Shown one piece after another: positions 8,372 through 17,208 of a DNA stretch of 64,000 nucleotides. A program made the position numbers and the translations under genes. Position 1 is the stretch's first letter. Every line of letters begins with the position of its first letter. Location: assembly GCA_013216135.1 (NCBI GenBank), contig JABSOS010000015.1:1-64000 (forward strand), given 5' to 3'. Source of the DNA: Candidatus Caenarcanales bacterium. Its GTDB lineage: Bacteria; Cyanobacteriota; Vampirovibrionia; LMEP-6097. Under the pieces are notes generated by a model, which saw nothing but the letters and a program-made list of their open reading frames with translations, made no database searches and was not told where the DNA came from.

Positions 8372-9561
8372 GAGTCCCTCTATTAGATTTACAAGCACAA
8401 TACGTTCAGATTCAATCTGAGATTGAACCAGTAGTCATTGATATTCTTCGTAGTGGAAGATATATCATGTCAGAACACGTAAAATCATTTGAAAAAAATT
8501 CAGCTGAATTTTTAGGAGCTAAGCATTCGATTTCTTGTGCAAATGGCTCTGATGCACTCTATATTTCATTACTAGCCTTAGACGTGAAAGCTGGTGATGA
8601 GGTTATTACTACACCATTTACATACATAGCTAGCGCAGAAGCTATTGACCAAGTCGGTGCAAAGCCTGTTTTTGCAGATATTGATTTAAATAACTTCAAT
8701 ATTTCCCCAGAAAAAATTGAAGAGAAGATTACTAATAAAACTAAAGCTATTATTGTTGTTCATTTGTTTGGACAAGCATCTAATATGGATGCAATCTTAA
8801 AAATAGCTAAGAAAAACAATATTAAAGTTATTGAAGATACTGCTCAAGCCTTTGGGACTAAGTTCACAGGAGCTGATTCTAAGGAATTTAACGCTGGTGC
8901 GATAGCAGACATAGGAACTTATAGCTTTTACCCCACAAAAAACCTATCATGCGCAGGAGACGGTGGTCTAATGACGACTAATGATGATGAACTTGCAGCT
9001 AGACTCAGAAGAATTAAAGCTCATGGCTCAGATAAAAGATATTACCACTCTGAAATTGGTGTAAATAGTAGACTTGATGAGATCCAAGCAGCTATTTTAG
9101 ACGCTAAGCTACAACTTATTAATAAATGGAATGAATCTAGAGCTAAAAATGCAGAGATTTACTTCAGTGAATTGGCAGATTTAGAAAAAGCTGGGCTTAT
9201 TAAGCTTCCGAGAAAGGAATCATATAGCACTCACATTTACCATCAGTTTAGTATTTTAGTGAGTCCAGATTCTAAAGAATCCGCTTCTCTAAGAAATGGA
9301 CTAAAAGAATTTTTATCACAAAGAGAAATTGGCTCTGAAATTTATTATCCTTTAGCTCTTCATGAGCAAGAAGTTTATAAATACTTAAATTACGAATCTG
9401 ATGATTTTCCTAATTCAGTAATAGCTTCTAATGCTGTTCTTTCTTTACCTGTATATCCAGAGTTAACTAATGAGCAAATCAAATTTGTTTGTGATTCGAT
9501 AAAAGATTTTTTTAAGAATAATAGTGAATTAAGAGTAGAGGCAAAAGCAGCTTTAGCTTAA
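8368..9561 (+). CDS. DegT/DnrJ/EryC1-family aminotransferase
   Basis: A PLP-dependent aminotransferase of the family that aminates nucleotide-linked keto-sugars for lipopolysaccharide O-antigen, capsule or glycan synthesis. The 397-residue protein shows the family landmarks: VPLLDLQAQY at the N-terminus, TTPFTYIASAEAI near 90, EDTAQAFG near 160, SFYPTKNL near 190 with the PLP-binding Lys, and GVNSRLDEIQAAIL near 230. The start is TTG, overlapping the stop of the 33-residue frame, which makes the short upstream frame a likely translational partner. The exact sugar substrate cannot be told from sequence. No other sugar genes are adjacent. Confidence 0.9.
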   Translation: MRVPLLDLQAQYVQIQSEIEPVVIDILRSGRYIMSEHVKSFEKNSAEFLGAKHSISCANGSDALYISLLALDVKAGDEVITTPFTYIASAEAIDQVGAKPVFADIDLNNFNISPEKIEEKITNKTKAIIVVHLFGQASNMDAILKIAKKNNIKVIEDTAQAFGTKFTGADSKEFNAGAIADIGTYSFYPTKNLSCAGDGGLMTTNDDELAARLRRIKAHGSDKRYYHSEIGVNSRLDEIQAAILDAKLQLINKWNESRAKNAEIYFSELADLEKAGLIKLPRKESYSTHIYHQFSILVSPDSKESASLRNGLKEFLSQREIGSEIYYPLALHEQEVYKYLNYESDDFPNSVIASNAVLSLPVYPELTNEQIKFVCDSIKDFFKNNSELRVEAKAALA

Positions 9562-9567
9562 ATAAAC

Positions 9568-9615
9568 CTAGACTTGTTCCGTGATAATTAGATCTGCATT
9601 ACTAAACAAATCTAG
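9568..9615. terminator. Inverted repeat between convergent genes
   Basis: CTAGACTTGTT at 9568-9578 pairs with AACAAATCTAG at 9605-9615 (10 of 11 positions) around a 26-base loop. It sits between the stops of two convergent genes, where it could act as a terminator in either direction, but it lacks a good T-run. Confidence 0.3.
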
Positions 9616-9620
9616 TTAAA

Positions 9621-10109
9621 TTACAAAAATTTTATCAAAGCATTTTCATTGCACTTCCCATAGAATGGGCATCTAATACATTCTTTAAAAACTTTTTCTG
9701 GCAATGAATCTATATCAATAAGTTCATAGCTTAATTTCTTAAAGAAATCTACCTGATAGGTTAAAGCAAAAACTTTTTTTATAGATATATCGACAGCTTC
9801 TCTCTCACAATCTTCAACTAATACCCTTCCAACTCCTAAACCATGATAATCAGGGTTAACAGCTAAACTCTTAACTTCAGCAAGGTTTTCAGTAAAAATA
9901 TCTAAATGTGCAGAACCTATTACAATATCTTCTCCTGATTTAGAATCATGAGTCACTGCAACTCTAAAGCCTCGAATTTGCCTATAAAGATCATCAATAC
10001 TTTTAGGTAACAAAAGCCTCTGGTCAGAGAAAAACTTTAAAAGCCCAGCTATAGATTCAATATCTTCAATCTCAGCTCTTCTGATTTTATAACTTACACC
10101 TAATTTCAT
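9621..10109 (-). CDS. argA: Short-form N-acetylglutamate synthase, GNAT family
   Basis: A 162-residue single-domain GNAT acetyltransferase. It resembles the stand-alone amino-acid N-acetyltransferase that starts arginine synthesis in organisms lacking the long kinase-fused ArgA. Diagnostic segments are LLPKSIDDLYRQI near 35, LAEVKSLAVNPDYHGLGVG near 88-106 (acetyl-CoA loop), FALTYQVDFFKKLSYELID near 125, and the C-terminal LPEK-F-EC-RC-F-KC-E cluster with three Cys. The family match is good. The substrate (glutamate) is inferred from these motifs. No arginine genes are adjacent. Confidence 0.8.
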   Translation of the reverse strand: MKLGVSYKIRRAEIEDIESIAGLLKFFSDQRLLLPKSIDDLYRQIRGFRVAVTHDSKSGEDIVIGSAHLDIFTENLAEVKSLAVNPDYHGLGVGRVLVEDCEREAVDISIKKVFALTYQVDFFKKLSYELIDIDSLPEKVFKECIRCPFYGKCNENALIKFL

Positions 10110-10170
10110 TTTAACCTTTTAGGCCTCAGCTAGGTCCAATACGCTTAAATTACCGGGAATCTAAGTATAC

Positions 10171-10216
10171 AAAAACAAAAAAAGACCATACTCAGGGGGG
10201 GGAGAAGTATGGTCTT
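10171..10216 (-). terminator. Terminator of the alpha-operon block
   Basis: A perfect 11-bp stem (10182-10192 with 10206-10216) closes a 13-base loop holding eight G on the plus strand (C on the transcript). On the minus strand it is followed by a run of T. It lies 60 bases after the rplQ stop and ends the ribosomal transcript. Confidence 0.9.
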
Positions 10217-10275
10217 GGATATATTTATAGCATATTATCTGACTAAAATAAAGTAATATTAACAATAAGTAAACA

Positions 10276-10626
10276 TTACACTAACTGAACAACAGCTAAT
10301 TGAGCGTTATCACCACGACGGAAACCGCTTTTGATGATTCTAGTGAAACCAGACTTTTGCTCTTTATATCTATCTGCTACAGCGTCAAATAAATCTTGAA
10401 CAACTTCTTTATCATAAATAAAGCCAGCTGCCTTTCTTCTAGCGTGAAGATCACCACGTTTCGCTAAACCAATCATTTTTTCAACTTCACATACTAAAGC
10501 TCTAGCATTTACAAGAGTAGTATTGATTTGCTTTTCTCTTAATAGACATGTAGTTAAAGCTCTAAGAGCTGCCTTTCTCTGGTCAGCTGGTCTATTTAAT
10601 TGTCTTTTCTTTTTTCTATGTCTCAT
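10276..10626 (-). CDS. rplQ: 50S ribosomal protein L17
   Basis: bL17 lies near the peptide exit tunnel of the large subunit. The protein has the normal length (116 residues) and the family start MRHRKKKRQLNR, the ADQRKAALRALTT segment and the C-terminal GFTRIIKSGFRRGDNA. It is the last gene of the minus-strand block, 44 bases after rpoA, and is followed by the strong terminator. Confidence 0.98.
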   Translation of the reverse strand: MRHRKKKRQLNRPADQRKAALRALTTCLLREKQINTTLVNARALVCEVEKMIGLAKRGDLHARRKAAGFIYDKEVVQDLFDAVADRYKEQKSGFTRIIKSGFRRGDNAQLAVVQLV

Positions 10627-10670
10627 GATTTGAACCTTTATTGTATGTAATGTTTATATATTTTGATTAA

Positions 10671-11660
10671 TTAAAACTCACCGTGAGCTAAAGCTGAATC
10701 TCTGCTTTTTAAGTTATAGCCCATAGACTCTAATTTATCTAAAACTTCTTCAGCTGATTTCTTACCAAAGTTTTTGATGTTCATTAAATCAAAGTCAGTA
10801 AGTTTTAAAAGATCAGATAAGTTGTTGATATTTGCTCTCTTTAAGCAGTTATAAGATCTAACTGATAATTCAAGTTCTTCAACACTAACATTGTTCGCTT
10901 TATCTTCTTCTTGAGTTTCTTCTTCTTGTGTAGTTTCTTCAACAGTCTTAACTACACCAACTTTAGAACCAGTGAAATCGATAACAGCTTTCATTAAACC
11001 TGTTACTTGTGCTGCTGCTTGACCAATAGCGTCCCTTACTCCAACAGAACCGTCACCCCAAATTTCCATAGAAAGCTTATCGAAGTCATTAGACTGACCT
11101 GAAGGACCAGGTACTTCTTCTACAGTGTAAGCAACATTTTTAATAGGAGTGAAAACTGAATCAACAGGAATTACATCTAAAGAAACAGCTGCTTCATGCT
11201 CTTCAGAAACTACATAGCCATAACCTCTAGCTACTGTAATCTCTACATTTAAGTTACCATCTGGAGCTAAATTAGAGATTTCTAACTCAGGATTGACAAT
11301 CTCAACATCTGCTGGGCATTCAATCTGAGCAGCAGTTACAGTCTGAGTACCAGAAGCTTTAAGAGTTAAAGTTCTAGTCTCTTCTGTATCCATCTTAACG
11401 ATTAATTGCTTTAAGTTAAGCAAAATGTGAAGAACATCTTCAGATACTCCAGATAAAGAAGTAAATTCGTGATTAACTCCTTCGATTCTTACGTGAGTTA
11501 CCGCTGAACCCAAAATTCTTGATAAAAGAATTCTTCTAAGAATATTACCTACAGTGTGGCCGAAACCTCTATATAAAGGCTCGAGTACAACTGTTCCACG
11601 TACACTACCACCTTCATCTGGTTGTTCATCAACGATTATTTTTAATTCAATATCTTCCAT
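10671..11660 (-). CDS. rpoA: RNA polymerase subunit alpha
   Basis: Assembles the core RNA polymerase and contacts UP elements and activators through its C-terminal domain. The 329 residues contain the N-terminal dimerisation domain (VVLEPLYRGFGHTVGNILRR near 25-44, VRIEGVNHEF near 58), a Glu/Thr-rich linker near 235-260, and a C-terminal helix-hairpin-helix domain (ELSVRSYNCLKRANI near 265). The N-terminal wording is closer to cyanobacterial RpoA than to proteobacterial, which supports the lineage guess. It is preceded on its strand by a good GGAAGG ribosome site. Confidence 0.98.
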   Translation of the reverse strand: MEDIELKIIVDEQPDEGGSVRGTVVLEPLYRGFGHTVGNILRRILLSRILGSAVTHVRIEGVNHEFTSLSGVSEDVLHILLNLKQLIVKMDTEETRTLTLKASGTQTVTAAQIECPADVEIVNPELEISNLAPDGNLNVEITVARGYGYVVSEEHEAAVSLDVIPVDSVFTPIKNVAYTVEEVPGPSGQSNDFDKLSMEIWGDGSVGVRDAIGQAAAQVTGLMKAVIDFTGSKVGVVKTVEETTQEEETQEEDKANNVSVEELELSVRSYNCLKRANINNLSDLLKLTDFDLMNIKNFGKKSAEEVLDKLESMGYNLKSRDSALAHGEF

Positions 11661-11686
11661 ATTTGAAACCTTCCTATAAATAGATT

Positions 11687-12094
11687 CTACACTCTTCTTG
11701 CACTTGGTGCTCTACACCCGTTATGTGGAAGAGGAGTAACATCTTTTATTACTGTAACCTTTAAACCTGCTTGTTGTATAGCCCTAGCTGCAGTTTCTCT
11801 ACCAGCACCAGGTCCACTGATTAAAACTTCAACTTCTTTAAGACCATAAGATTCAACAGCCTTACGAGCTGCAGCTTCAGCTGCTAACTGAGCAGCGAAT
11901 GGAGTACTCTTTTTAGAACCTTTAAACCCAGCAGCACCAGCTGAAGAAGCAGCGATAGCACCACCTGCTGTATCAGTAATAGTTACGATTGTGTTGTTGA
12001 ATGTTGAGCTAATATGAACAACACCCTTAGGTACCGATCTCTTATTCTTTTTAGCTTTGCTTTTATCTTTTGACTTACTTTTAACTGCTGCCAT
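11687..12094 (-). CDS. rpsK: 30S ribosomal protein S11
   Basis: uS11 is part of the 30S platform. The 135-residue protein has a Lys-rich N-terminus, then [47 protein letters not shown] and the C-terminal [15 protein letters not shown], all family hallmarks. It sits between rpsM and rpoA in the conserved order. Confidence 0.98.
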   Translation of the reverse strand: MAAVKSKSKDKSKAKKNKRSVPKGVVHISSTFNNTIVTITDTAGGAIAASSAGAAGFKGSKKSTPFAAQLAAEAAARKAVESYGLKEVEVLISGPGAGRETAARAIQQAGLKVTVIKDVTPLPHNGCRAPSARRV

Positions 12095-12116
12095 TTTTAA
12101 AATCCTTTCTAATTAA

Positions 12117-12494
12117 TTATTTCTTACCAGGTTGTTTCTTACCAGGAACTGCAACTCTCTTCTTAGCTCTTCTAGTTCTAGAATTAGTTTTAGTTCTTTG
12201 ACCTCTACAAGGTAAACCTTTTCTATGTCTGATCCCTCTGTAACAATTAACTTCAATCAATCTCTTGATATCAAGACCAATTCTTCTACGAAGATCACCC
12301 TCAAGTTCGTACTGCTTTAAGGCATCACGAATTTTAATTAAATCTTCTTCGCTAAGATCATTTGCTCTTACACTCTCATCAATACCTACTTCTTTAAGTA
12401 TGCTTTGACTTCTCGTCAAACCTATACCATAGATATAAGTTAAAGCAATGACGATTCTTTTATTCGGTAAATCTACTCCGGCTACTCTGGGCAT
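12117..12494 (-). CDS. rpsM: 30S ribosomal protein S13
   Basis: uS13 in the 30S head contacts the P-site tRNA and bridges to the large subunit. The 125 residues include [20 protein letters not shown], the IYGIG loop, [18 protein letters not shown] and the basic C-terminus [15 protein letters not shown], with a KKQPGKK tail. Start and length are normal. Spaced 9 bases after rpmJ. Confidence 0.98.
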   Translation of the reverse strand: MPRVAGVDLPNKRIVIALTYIYGIGLTRSQSILKEVGIDESVRANDLSEEDLIKIRDALKQYELEGDLRRRIGLDIKRLIEVNCYRGIRHRKGLPCRGQRTKTNSRTRRAKKRVAVPGKKQPGKK

Positions 12495-12503
12495 ATTCTC
12501 ACT

Positions 12504-12617
12504 TTATCCTTGTCTTTGTTTATGTTTTGGGTTTTCACAAATAACCATAACTCTACCTTTGCGGCGAATTACCTTGCATTTGGAACAAATTTTCTTAACT
12601 GACGACCTAACTTTCAT
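12504..12617 (-). CDS. rpmJ: 50S ribosomal protein L36
   Basis: A 37-residue frame between infA and rpsM encodes the zinc-ribbon protein bL36. It begins [20 protein letters not shown] and ends with [11 protein letters not shown]. The three Cys and one His that hold the zinc are all present (CSKC near 11-14, C near 27, H near 32), so this is the zinc-binding form. The position is exactly where rpmJ lies in alpha operons. Confidence 0.96.
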   Translation of the reverse strand: MKVRSSVKKICSKCKVIRRKGRVMVICENPKHKQRQG

Positions 12618-12703
12618 TGTATGTACTTGTCCTATTTAACAAAATCAAAATTCTACCATACCACTTGACTAATTTAGAAATTATTTATGTTTTACTTAAT
12701 AAT

Positions 12704-12949
12704 TCAACTTCCAGTCTCAGTGTTTGGTCTCTTTTTGGCTACCCTATAAGTGATTCTTCCTACCTTTAAGTCATAAGGAGTGAGCTCAACCTTAACTCTA
12801 TCACCGGGTAAAATCTTTATATAATTCTTTCTAATCTTTCCAGAAATACTAGCTAATACCTCATGATCATTATCTAAACGCACTACGAATTTAGCACCTT
12901 GAACAGTCTCAATTACGGTACCTTCCATTTCAATTATTTCTTTAGACAA
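12704..12949 (-). CDS. infA: Translation initiation factor IF-1
   Basis: IF-1 binds the A site of the 30S subunit during initiation. The 81-residue OB-fold protein shows [21 protein letters not shown], the [21 protein letters not shown] core and GRITYRV, all typical. It is a few residues longer than usual at the C-terminus ([10 protein letters not shown]). It lies between map and rpmJ, in the usual order. Confidence 0.97.
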   Translation of the reverse strand: MSKEIIEMEGTVIETVQGAKFVVRLDNDHEVLASISGKIRKNYIKILPGDRVKVELTPYDLKVGRITYRVAKKRPNTETGS

Positions 12950-13066
12950 CTAATATTTCTCCTTGATTAATATAACGAGAGTACTAACACCACCGTTAGC
13001 ACCAACATCTAAAAATAGCATCTACTAATAAAAAAAGTTAAACTTTGTTTCTAAATTTACAAATAT

Positions 13067-13897
13067 TTAGGATTCAACAGCATTTTCTTCGAACTTATTT
13101 CTAGTTTTACGAACATCAGTGATGATCTCGATACCTTCTTCAGTTACTAAAGCTGAATGCTCAAAGTGAGCAGAATTTTTCCTGTCAGCAGTAGTAATAG
13201 TCCAACCATCTTTATGTTTTTTAACAGCAGATGTTCCTAAATTAAACATAGGCTCTACAGCTAAAACCATACCGACTTTGATCTGATCATCTGGGTAATG
13301 CTTGAAATATTCAGTGAAATTAGGGATAAATGGCTGACAGTGATATTCAGGACCAATGCCGTGGCCACCAAATTCCATCACGTTCCCGTATCTTTTCTCA
13401 CGCGCGATTTTCTCAATAGCAGTAGCGATATCACTGATATATCCACCAGCCTTAATAGCATCGAGCCCGGCCCAAAGACCTCTATTCGTATCCATTAAAA
13501 GGCGCTTAGACTTAGCACTAACTTCACCACAAGGAAAAGTGAAAGCATTATCGCCAACATATGTAAAAGGCTTACCATTAAAATCTTCCGTCACTGTTAC
13601 ACCGACATCTATACTGACAATATCGCCTTCTTTAAGTTCTTTATCATTAGGAATACCATGAACAATATTTTCGTTTACAGATGTACATAAGGTATTCGGA
13701 AAACCCATATAGCCCTTAAAAGTAGGTATAGAGCCTTGATCACGAATCCACTCTTCAGCAAAAGCATCTAATTCAAGCAAAGTTACACCGGGCCTAACCC
13801 TTTCACCTACTAGGTGTAAAATCTCCCCCGCTTGGGCCGCTGCTTCACGGATAAGAGGGTATTGTTCCTTTTCAAATATACATATCGGTCCCGACAT
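13067..13897 (-). CDS. map: Methionine aminopeptidase, type I
   Basis: Removes the initiator Met from nascent proteins using two metal ions. The 276-residue protein keeps all five metal ligands: Asp in VSIDVGV, Asp in VGDNAFTF, His in GGHGIGPEYH, Glu in AVEPMF and Glu in HFEHSALV. It appears to be the first gene of the ribosomal block, divergent from rpsT with only 47 bases between them. In most bacteria secY and adk precede it here; both are absent. Confidence 0.96.
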   Translation of the reverse strand: MSGPICIFEKEQYPLIREAAAQAGEILHLVGERVRPGVTLLELDAFAEEWIRDQGSIPTFKGYMGFPNTLCTSVNENIVHGIPNDKELKEGDIVSIDVGVTVTEDFNGKPFTYVGDNAFTFPCGEVSAKSKRLLMDTNRGLWAGLDAIKAGGYISDIATAIEKIAREKRYGNVMEFGGHGIGPEYHCQPFIPNFTEYFKHYPDDQIKVGMVLAVEPMFNLGTSAVKKHKDGWTITTADRKNSAHFEHSALVTEEGIEIITDVRKTRNKFEENAVES

Positions 13898-13944
13898 AAT
13901 TTATAAGAAAAAGCATAACACGATGTGCTATTATTATTTTTCCT

Positions 13945-14220
13945 ATGCCAAATATTAAATCTGCTAAGAAAAGAGTTGAAATTGGTGAAAGAAACCGTAA
14001 AGTAAACATCGAATTAAAATCAAAGGTAAGAACTTTGATCAAATCAAGCTTAAGAACTGCTGAAACAGGAAATGAAGAGGCAGTTATCGCTACTCTAGCT
14101 CAAGTTTTCAAAGCTATCGATAAGGGTGCTAAAGGAAGTACTTACCATAAAAATAAAGCTGCTAGATTGAAGAGCCGCTTATCTAAGAAAGTTAAAGCAA
14201 TCTTAGAATCAGCTAAGTAA
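13945..14220 (+). CDS. rpsT: 30S ribosomal protein S20
   Basis: bS20 binds the 16S rRNA 5' and 3' minor domains early in assembly. The 91 residues are almost entirely helical and basic, opening MPNIKSAKKRVEIGERNR and closing with KNKAARLKSRLSKKV, as in the family. It is monocistronic, with its own terminator directly after. Confidence 0.96.
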   Translation: MPNIKSAKKRVEIGERNRKVNIELKSKVRTLIKSSLRTAETGNEEAVIATLAQVFKAIDKGAKGSTYHKNKAARLKSRLSKKVKAILESAK

Positions 14221-14247
14221 TAGTTCAATAATTTTTTTTGTAAAGAG

Positions 14248-14279
14248 ATCAGGAGCCTTATTGGTTCCTGATTTTTTTT
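14248..14279 (+). terminator. Terminator of rpsT
   Basis: A 10-bp stem (ATCAGGAGCC with GGTTCCTGAT, one G-U pair) with a 5-base loop at 14248-14272 is followed by eight T. It separates rpsT from the flagellar gene fliP. Confidence 0.9.
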
Positions 14280-14315
14280 GTATTAAGCTCACAATACTGT
14301 TACCATAAAGAGAAA

Positions 14316-15053
14316 GTGCGTATTTTCTTATCAACTTTATTTATTTTTTTATCAAGTAGTCTTGCTGCAAATGCAGCTCCAGGCTTAAATATTTCCTTCG
14401 GTGATGGTGGACCCCAAGGAGTCGGCTTAGGTGTTCAGATACTAGTTTTATTAACTATATTAAGTGTTGCCCCTTCAATATTATTACTAACTACAAGCTT
14501 TATCCGTTTTGTAATTGTCTTCGGTTTACTCAGACAGGCACTTGGTTTAGGTAGTTTACCACCAACACAAGTTTTAATAGGTTTATCTATAATCCTTACT
14601 TTTATGGTTATGAATCCATACTTTAAAAGAATTAACGATGAAGCTTTGCAGCCTTTCCTCACTAGAGAAATAGATGAAAGAACTTTTTTCAAAAAAGCTT
14701 TTGATCCACTTGAAGAATTTATGCTTTCACAAACTCCAGATTCAGAACTGGAACTAGCCATTAAAGTTGCACACATCGAGCAACCTGATAAACCTGAAGA
14801 TTTACCAATGCATATCCTTATGGTTGCTTTTATCCTAAGTGAACTGAAAAAAGCTTTTCAAATAGGCTTTATTCTATTTTTGCCGTTTATTGTTATCGAT
14901 ATGATATCTGCCAGTGCTCTGGTGTCCATAGGTCTGATGTTCTTACCTCCAGCCACAATTTCACTACCATTTAAAATCGTTCTCTTCATTCTAGTAGATG
15001 GTTGGAATATAATCTCAGAGAACCTAGTCGAAAGCTTTTATGTAGGTCAATGA
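14316..15053 (+). CDS. fliP: Flagellar export apparatus protein FliP
   Basis: FliP forms the core of the export gate of the flagellar (type III) secretion system in the inner membrane. The 245-residue protein starts with GTG and has a cleavable signal-like N-terminus (about residues 1-20), then GVGLGVQILVLLTILSVAPS, SFIRFVIVFGLLRQALG, the PPTQVLIGLSIILT segment and a C-terminal FLPFIVIDMISASALVSIGL helix, all FliP hallmarks. Length is normal. Only fliP and fliQ are here; fliR, flhA and flhB are not, so the flagellar genes are dispersed. Confidence 0.96.
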   Translation: MRIFLSTLFIFLSSSLAANAAPGLNISFGDGGPQGVGLGVQILVLLTILSVAPSILLLTTSFIRFVIVFGLLRQALGLGSLPPTQVLIGLSIILTFMVMNPYFKRINDEALQPFLTREIDERTFFKKAFDPLEEFMLSQTPDSELELAIKVAHIEQPDKPEDLPMHILMVAFILSELKKAFQIGFILFLPFIVIDMISASALVSIGLMFLPPATISLPFKIVLFILVDGWNIISENLVESFYVGQ

Positions 15054-15100
15054 TGACTTTCCATAGCCAGATTCTCAAGCTGGGAATATAATTAATAATA

Positions 15101-15370
15101 GTGAAAGATACTTTGATTCTTGAAGTTACGAATAAAACATTGATCGTTTCTGCAATGATCAGTGTTCCTATATTAATACCTGGACTAGTAGTTGGTATTG
15201 TTGTAAGTATTTTTCAGACTATTACTTCGATTCAAGAGCAAACTTTAACATTTGTCCCCAAATTTATAGTTCTTATAATTACCTATCTTCTCGTGGGTGG
15301 GTGGATTACTCAATATGTTGTCGGTTTTGCAAAAGAAATTTTTAACAGAATACCAGAGTTTGCAGCATGA
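15101..15370 (+). CDS. fliQ: Flagellar export apparatus protein FliQ
   Basis: FliQ wraps around the FliP/FliR gate. The 89-residue protein has two membrane helices and the conserved PGLVVGIVVSIFQTITSIQEQTL region (residues about 27-49). It starts with GTG, 47 bases after fliP. Its TGA overlaps the ATG of the following dehydrogenase by 4 bases (ATGA), so that gene is probably translated from the same message. Confidence 0.95.
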   Translation: MKDTLILEVTNKTLIVSAMISVPILIPGLVVGIVVSIFQTITSIQEQTLTFVPKFIVLIITYLLVGGWITQYVVGFAKEIFNRIPEFAA

Positions 15371-16173
15371 AAAAAAGAACAGCATTAATTACAGGCGCCT
15401 CAAGTGGCATAGGCTACGAACTAAGTAAGTGCTTTGCTGCTGAAGAATATAATTTGATTTTAGTGGCTCGAAGAGAAGATCGTTTAAGTGAATTGAAAAA
15501 CTATATTAATGAAGAGTTTAATGTTCAAGCAGAATACATAGTAAAAGATTTAAGTAAACCAGAAAGCGCAAATGAGCTTCACGCTGAAACTATTGAGATA
15601 TTGAAAAAATCTCACCTAGAGAAAATTGATGTATTGATTAATAATGCTGGAGTCGGTGATTTAGCTGAATTTAGAGACTCTAGCCTTGAGAAACTCGAAA
15701 CTATGGTGAATTTAAATATATTGAGTTTAACCAAATTAAGCAGGTTATTTATTGATGATATCTGCTCATCTGAAGATGGCGCCTTGATTAATATTGCCTC
15801 CACTGCTGCTTTCCAAGCACTACCTTGCATGGCAGTATATGCGGCAACAAAATCTTACGTATTAAGCTTCACAGAAGCTATAGCTGAAGAGATTAAATCT
15901 CAACAATTACAAACTAAAATAATTTGTATATGCCCTGGAATAACAGAATCTGAATTTCAAGTCAGAGCTGATATGGAATCTTTAAAAATAGATCGAAAAT
16001 TAGTAGCAAGCTCAGCAGAAGTCGCTGAATATACTGTTAAATCTCTTAAAAAAGGTAAAAAGACCACTGCTGTACATGGCTTAATGAATAAAATTGGTAC
16101 TTTATTACCTAGAATTTTACCTAGGGGCTCAGTAAGTAAACTAAGCCATCAAATAATGAAAAAAATTGTGTAA
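15367..16173 (+). CDS. Short-chain dehydrogenase/reductase (DltE/YqjQ-like)
   Basis: A classical 268-residue NAD(P)-dependent short-chain dehydrogenase. It has the cofactor motif TGASSGIGYE at residues 8-17, ARRED after strand 2 (suggesting NADP use), NNAGVGD near 98, a catalytic Ser in NIASTAAF near 145 and YAATK with the catalytic Tyr and Lys near 158-162. The substrate cannot be told. The ATGA overlap with fliQ shows transcriptional linkage, but a flagellar role is not implied. A separate C-terminal basic stretch may lie on the membrane. Confidence 0.88.
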   Translation: MKKRTALITGASSGIGYELSKCFAAEEYNLILVARREDRLSELKNYINEEFNVQAEYIVKDLSKPESANELHAETIEILKKSHLEKIDVLINNAGVGDLAEFRDSSLEKLETMVNLNILSLTKLSRLFIDDICSSEDGALINIASTAAFQALPCMAVYAATKSYVLSFTEAIAEEIKSQQLQTKIICICPGITESEFQVRADMESLKIDRKLVASSAEVAEYTVKSLKKGKKTTAVHGLMNKIGTLLPRILPRGSVSKLSHQIMKKIV

Positions 16174-16175
16174 AA

Positions 16176-16322
16176 CTACTTGTCTTTACGACTATACATG
16201 TCTTTAACTAAGTCCTGAGGACGTGTTTGATTAAATACTTTATACATATCCTTATCGAAATAATCCATAAATTTCCGGTATGCATCTGCTGTAATATTCT
16301 TTACTTTCTGAACTAAAACCAT
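16176..16322 (-). CDS. Small unknown protein, 48 residues
   Basis: A minus-strand ATG at 16322 opens a 48-residue frame of normal-looking composition (Tyr, Asp and Lys rich, ending with SRKDK). A GGTAGAG element sits just before the ATG. It converges on the dehydrogenase gene with a 2-base gap. The rest of this 320-base interval (16323-16494) shows no other gene. No family recognised. Confidence 0.4.
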   Translation of the reverse strand: MVLVQKVKNITADAYRKFMDYFDKDMYKVFNQTRPQDLVKDMYSRKDK

Positions 16323-16494
16323 ATCTCTACCTACAAATCCCTTTTAATAAAAAATTTGATAATCAACTTTGATCTATCTACTCCATTTGGACTATAAAAC
16401 GTCCGCACCTAGATAAATCATTTTTTTGTTAAAATTGGTTTAAGTATAACTGCGAAGAACCCTAAGTAATTTTGCACCCAATTGCATATAATCA

Positions 16495-17208
16495 GTGATA
16501 GTAGGCATGCAAGTAGTTTTATTATTAATATTTTTTATTTTTTCACCTGTAAATGCAAGAGAAAGACACCCCTTGGAGAACGATTTAAGTAGATTTAGCT
16601 TTGATTCTTTTAAGAAGGTACTAAGCAGATCAAAAAGATTTACCAGTGTAATTAACCCTTTTTCTCTGCTTCGAGCTCAACCGACCGCTTATCAAGTAAT
16701 CTTTGAGACTGAAAAACTAAAAAAGCAAAATATTCGTGCTCTTAGACTGATGCACCATCACCTAAAGCAAGATTATAAATTGACTAAGCCTGACAATATC
16801 TCTACTTATATATTTCCTCTTAACCAATTAGCTCATGATTATAATGAAAATACAATTATCGGCTTTAGAAGCAGAACTCATAGGAATTTCAACTCTGCGA
16901 AATTCATGGACTCTAAAAGAAAATTATCATGTGAAGCTGTGCAAAGTGAAAAAATCAAACATAAAGTCCCAGAAGATAGAATCATACTCATGGCACAAAG
17001 AACTCCATATATACCAATGGGACCAAGCTTTGGAGAGCCTCAGTTTTGGTTAAACCGAGATCTTGATTCAGTTTTTCTTGAATTTGATAGAGACTGTGTT
17101 CAAAAACTTAAAAAGCCGATGCTGGTAATAGAATCAAAAAATAAAATCAATGGTCAATTAATTTATAACCACATAGGCTTAGATGAAAGTTTATATGAAT
17201 CTTGGTAA
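16495..17208 (+). CDS. Secreted unknown protein, paralogue of the next gene
   Basis: A 237-residue protein with a hydrophobic N-terminal signal (VVLLLIFFIFSPVNA) likely cleaved after the Ala near residue 21, so it is exported. The start is either GTG at 16495 or the ATG at 16507. Two Cys remain in the mature part, one in KLSC and one in RDC, followed by KLKKPMLVIES. The next protein has both in the same relative context, which suggests a disulfide and common ancestry. The 3' end overlaps the next gene by 26 bases. Function unknown. Confidence 0.7.
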   Translation: MIVGMQVVLLLIFFIFSPVNARERHPLENDLSRFSFDSFKKVLSRSKRFTSVINPFSLLRAQPTAYQVIFETEKLKKQNIRALRLMHHHLKQDYKLTKPDNISTYIFPLNQLAHDYNENTIIGFRSRTHRNFNSAKFMDSKRKLSCEAVQSEKIKHKVPEDRIILMAQRTPYIPMGPSFGEPQFWLNRDLDSVFLEFDRDCVQKLKKPMLVIESKNKINGQLIYNHIGLDESLYESW

